A DNA stretch of 64,000 bases from assembly GCF_003696265.1 (NCBI RefSeq), contig NZ_RFFH01000008.1, positions 124,001 through 188,000 of the forward strand. Direction: 5' to 3'. Origin of the DNA: Nocardia stercoris (lineage in GTDB: Bacteria; Actinomycetota; Actinomycetes; Mycobacteriales; Mycobacteriaceae). Below are positions 61,652-64,000 of the stretch, one piece after another. Position 1 is the first letter of the stretch, and each line of letters begins with the position of its first letter. The notes beneath the pieces were generated by a model that searched no databases, was not told where the DNA came from, and worked only from the letters and a program-made list of their open reading frames with translations. The position numbers were made by a program, and so were the translations under genes.

Positions 61652-63319
61652 ATGGCCTACGTCATCACGCAGCGTTGTTGCAACGACGCCAGCTGCGTTC
61701 CCGAATGCCCTGTCGACTGCATTCGGCCCACTCCGGATCAGCGGGAGTTCGCGCAGACCGAGCAGTTGTACATCGATCCGGACACCTGCATCGACTGCGG
61801 TGCCTGTGTCGACGCGTGCCCGGTCGAGGCGATCTTCGCGGAGGAGGACCTGACCGCGTCGCTGGCTCGCTACCGCGACATGAACGCGGCGTGGTTCCAG
61901 CGGCACCCGCTGGAGGCCAATTTCGACGCGATCGCGGTACCGCCGCGCCCGAGCAAGGACCTCGGCACCCTGCGAGTCGCGATCGTGGGTGCCGGGCCCG
62001 CCGCCTGCTACGCCGCCGAGGAGCTGCTGCGCCGCGCCGACGTCGAGGTCGAGATGATCGACCGGCTGCCCACCCCGTACGGCCTGGTCCGTGCCGGTGT
62101 GGCGCCCGACCACCAGGGCACCAAGGGCGTCGCGAAGATGTTCGAGTCGGCGTTCCGCCGCGACACCCTGCAGTACTACCTCAACGTCGAGGTGGGCAAG
62201 CACATCTCGCACGACGAGCTGCTCGCCCACCACCACGCGGTGATCTACGCCGTCGGTGCCGCCACCGACCGGCATCTCGGCGTGCCCGGTGAAGACCTGC
62301 CCGGCAGCCACTCCGCCACCGAGTTCGTCGCCTGGTACAACGGCCACCCCGACTTCGCCGACCGCGAGTTCGACCTGTCCGGTGAGCGCGTGGTGCTGGT
62401 CGGCAACGGCAACGTGGCCCTGGACGTGGCCCGCGTGCTGACCACCGACCCCGACGAGCTGGCCAAGACCGACATCGCCGACCACGCGCTGGAAGCGTTG
62501 CGGCGCAGCAATGTTCGCGAGGTCGTGGTACTGGGCCGGCGTGGGCCGCTGCAGGCCGCCTATTCCTCGCCGGAGTTCCTGGCCCTCGGCTACATGAAGA
62601 ACGTCGACATCGTCGTCGACCCGGCCGAACTCGACCTGGACCCGGTCAGCCAGGCCGCGCTCGACGACCCGGAGATCGAGCCGTCGGTCCAGCTGAAGTA
62701 TCAGCTGGCCAAGGAGTACGCGGCCAAGGAACCGAACCCGGACCGCCGCCGGATCGTCTTCCGCTACCTGGCCTCGCCGACCGCCGTGCTCGGTGCGGGC
62801 AAGGTCGAGGCCGTCGAGATCGCCCGCAACGAACTGGTGGTCGAGAACGGCCGCGAGGTCGCCCGCAGCACCGGCGAGACCGAGACGCTGCCGACCGGCC
62901 TGATCCTGCGCTCGATCGGCTACCGCGGCACCGCCGTCGCCGACGTGCCGTTCGACGAGCAGTCCGGCACCATCCCCAACGATCAGGGCCGCGTCCTGAA
63001 CGGTGCGGCACCGGTCCCGGGCGTGTACGTCAGCGGCTGGATCAAGCGTGGCCCGCGCGGCGTCATCGGCTCGAACCGGGTCGACGCGCAGGAGACGGTC
63101 GAGCAGCTGATCGCCGACTTCATCTCCGGCGCACTGACCGCCCCCACCGGCGATCGTGCCGCGCTGCAGGCTCTGCTGGCGGAGCGGCAGCCGGAACTGG
63201 TCGGCCGCGAGGGCTGGAAGTCCATCGACGCCGCCGAGCGGAGCGCGGGCAAGGCCGCGGGCCGTCCCCGGGTCAAGTTCACCTCGCTGTCGGACATGCT
63301 CAAGGCCGCACAGGACTGA
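61652..63319 (+). CDS. fprB: Ferredoxin-NADP reductase, ferredoxin fusion (FprB-like)
   Basis: A 555-residue fusion. Residues 1-65 are a bacterial-type ferredoxin: CCNDASCVPECPVDCIRP and CIDCGACVDACPVEAI give a 7Fe-like cysteine pattern. Residues ~108-555 are an adrenodoxin-reductase-type flavoprotein: VAIVGAGPAACYAAEELLRR binds FAD, VVLVGNGNVALDVARVLTTD binds NADP, and VYVSGWIKRGPRGVIGSNRV is the conserved C-terminal motif. It resembles M. tuberculosis FprB (Rv0886). Such enzymes pass NADPH electrons to cytochromes P450 or other acceptors. ATG 61652 has GAGGATCGAGAT. Confidence 0.92.
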   Translation: MAYVITQRCCNDASCVPECPVDCIRPTPDQREFAQTEQLYIDPDTCIDCGACVDACPVEAIFAEEDLTASLARYRDMNAAWFQRHPLEANFDAIAVPPRPSKDLGTLRVAIVGAGPAACYAAEELLRRADVEVEMIDRLPTPYGLVRAGVAPDHQGTKGVAKMFESAFRRDTLQYYLNVEVGKHISHDELLAHHHAVIYAVGAATDRHLGVPGEDLPGSHSATEFVAWYNGHPDFADREFDLSGERVVLVGNGNVALDVARVLTTDPDELAKTDIADHALEALRRSNVREVVVLGRRGPLQAAYSSPEFLALGYMKNVDIVVDPAELDLDPVSQAALDDPEIEPSVQLKYQLAKEYAAKEPNPDRRRIVFRYLASPTAVLGAGKVEAVEIARNELVVENGREVARSTGETETLPTGLILRSIGYRGTAVADVPFDEQSGTIPNDQGRVLNGAAPVPGVYVSGWIKRGPRGVIGSNRVDAQETVEQLIADFISGALTAPTGDRAALQALLAERQPELVGREGWKSIDAAERSAGKAAGRPRVKFTSLSDMLKAAQD

Positions 63320-63548
63320 GCCGGTCGCGCCTCGGGTCCGTGCATCGGATTCCGTGGCAGCGCAGCGGAACTCGCACCGCGTGCGCCGCATCGGGGCCGT
63401 GCGGTGTGCGCGGTGCCGGACAGTGCCGTCGGGGTGGGGTTCGGTAGTCGCGAACTGGATGTGCTTCCGGCTCAGTCGAACTGGCGCAGCGTCGTGCCTG
63501 TCTACTGCGGATCGCGCACTGACGCAGTCGAGTTCATAGAACGCAATA
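63320..63548. other. Intergenic stretch without a recognisable gene
   Basis: The 229 nt between fprB and the hairpin at 63549 contain no frame with protein-like composition on either strand, and no tRNA or clear promoter was seen. Confidence 0.5.
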
Positions 63549-63580
63549 AGGAGCCGCCGACCCTGGGGTCGGCGGCTCCT
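63549..63580. terminator. Hairpin terminator before the repeat array
   Basis: AGGAGCCGCCGACCC (63549-63563) pairs perfectly with GGGTCGGCGGCTCCT (63566-63580) with only TG between (a few central bases must open). It lies 230 nt past fprB; it may serve fprB or a leftward gene outside the window. Confidence 0.65.
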
Positions 63581-63607
63581 CGCGTCGAGCGGCTGATGCG
63601 GTCGGGC

Positions 63608-63917
63608 GACGTTGTGCGCGGGCGCTGCCGGGCGGGGCGACGTTGTGCGCGGGCGCTGCCGGGCGGGGCGACGTTGTGCGCGGGCGCTGCCGGGCGGGGC
63701 GACGTTGTGCGCGGGCGCTGCCGGGTAGGGCGACGCTGTGCACGGGCGCTGCCGGGCGGGGCGACGCTGTGCACGGGCGCTGCCGGGTAGGGCGACGTTG
63801 TGCGCGGGCGCTGCCGGGTAGGGCGACGTTGTGCGCGGGCGCTGCCGGGTAGGGCGACGCTGTGCACGGGCGCTGCCGGGCGGGACGACGTTGTGCGCGG
63901 GCACTGCCGGTGCTGGG
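63608..63917. repeat. 31-bp tandem repeat array (minisatellite), 10 units
   Basis: Units begin at 63608, 63639, 63670, 63701, 63732, 63763, 63794, 63825, 63856 and 63887. Each starts GACGTTGTGCGCGGGCGCTG and continues CCGGGCGGGGC. Two base pairs of variation recur in linked fashion: GTTGTGCGC versus GCTGTGCAC, and GGCGGGG versus GGTAGGG. The last unit is degenerate, and looser ACGTTGTGCG copies follow near 63945 and 63975 to the window edge. The repeat is G-rich on the plus strand, and there are no spacers. Confidence 0.93.
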
Positions 63918-64000
63918 CGGGGGCCGGGCTGCCGATCAGCGGGCACGTTGTGCGCGGGCAAGGCCTGGCGGGCAACGTTGTGCGGGGTCGATGCCGAGCG

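Noticed and set aside
63404..63790. 128-codon plus-strand frame after fprB
   Set aside because: It runs through the terminator hairpin into the repeat array, and only its first ~50 codons are non-repetitive, without any recognisable feature.
63608..63917. CRISPR array
   Set aside because: Repeats are directly contiguous with no unique spacers, and no cas gene is nearby.
63502..63975. Repetitive protein of 31-residue units on the minus strand
   Set aside because: The peptide repeat is only the result of a 31-bp DNA repeat read in three phases; there is no start signal or domain.

Overview
The window is high-GC actinobacterial chromosome. Gene content and order point to a mycolic-acid bacterium (Mycobacteriales), most likely Nocardia or a close relative: FAS-II dehydratase HadA/HadB fused in one gene, an Mce operon with YrbE permeases, MgtA mannosyltransferase, MenJ, and two blocks whose order follows Mycobacterium tuberculosis Rv0542c-Rv0566c and Rv0634B-Rv0668. 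The genus is inference; family assignments come from motifs and remembered homologues, with no database search.

Layout. 1-485: start of a drug-efflux-type ABC ATPase, cut by the window edge. 615-6677: menE, DUF3349 protein, small membrane protein, phosphate transporter, glyoxalase-like protein, secreted phosphoesterase and menB, all on the minus strand. 6791-10080: hotdog thioesterase, small conserved protein and menD on plus. 10189-14733: small acidic protein and a 1375-residue molybdopterin/flavoprotein nitrate reductase. 14879-22981: menG, DUF1266 protein, mgtA, membrane protein, DUF2505 protein, menJ, polyprenyl diphosphate synthase and htpX. 23092-26603: yajQ, tRNA-Tyr, tRNA-Thr, tRNA-Met, rpmG, fused hadAB, tRNA-Trp and secE. 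26751-33188: nusG, rplK-rplA, an accessory insert (secreted peptide, a 34-codon ORF, MFS pump and MarR regulator), then the L10 leader with rplJ-rplL. 33460-45297: mceG, yrbEA, yrbEB, mceA-F and two Mce-associated proteins. 45720-53262: rpoB and rpoC. 53385-63319: accessory and metabolic genes (2-hydroxyacid dehydrogenase, Fic protein, DUF1254/1214 protein, AhpD-like protein with GNAT, MerR with aldo/keto reductase, SixA, FprB-like ferredoxin reductase). 63608-63917: a 31-bp tandem repeat array running into degenerate copies at the window end.

How the genes work together. The first third supplies menaquinone: MenD, MenE and MenB build the naphthoate ring, the polyprenyl synthase supplies the side chain, MenG methylates and MenJ reduces one side-chain double bond. 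menC is missing from the place it holds in M. tuberculosis, and a hotdog thioesterase beside menB is a candidate for DHNA-CoA hydrolysis. The centre is the translation/transcription core (secE-nusG-rplKA-rplJL-rpoBC), interrupted by mycolate dehydratase genes and by a complete Mce lipid importer carrying its own ATPase. Many stops are followed by strong GC-rich hairpins, and many starts are resolved by GGAGG-like sites or 1-4 nt stop/start overlaps.

I found no CRISPR array, phage or insertion sequence. The least-explained signals are the 31-bp minisatellite, a 64-nt imperfect palindrome behind the MFS gene, tiny ORFs at 29422-29526, 38633-38761 and 20900-20938, a lower-GC gene-free stretch before menD, and a Fic protein with an altered active-site motif.
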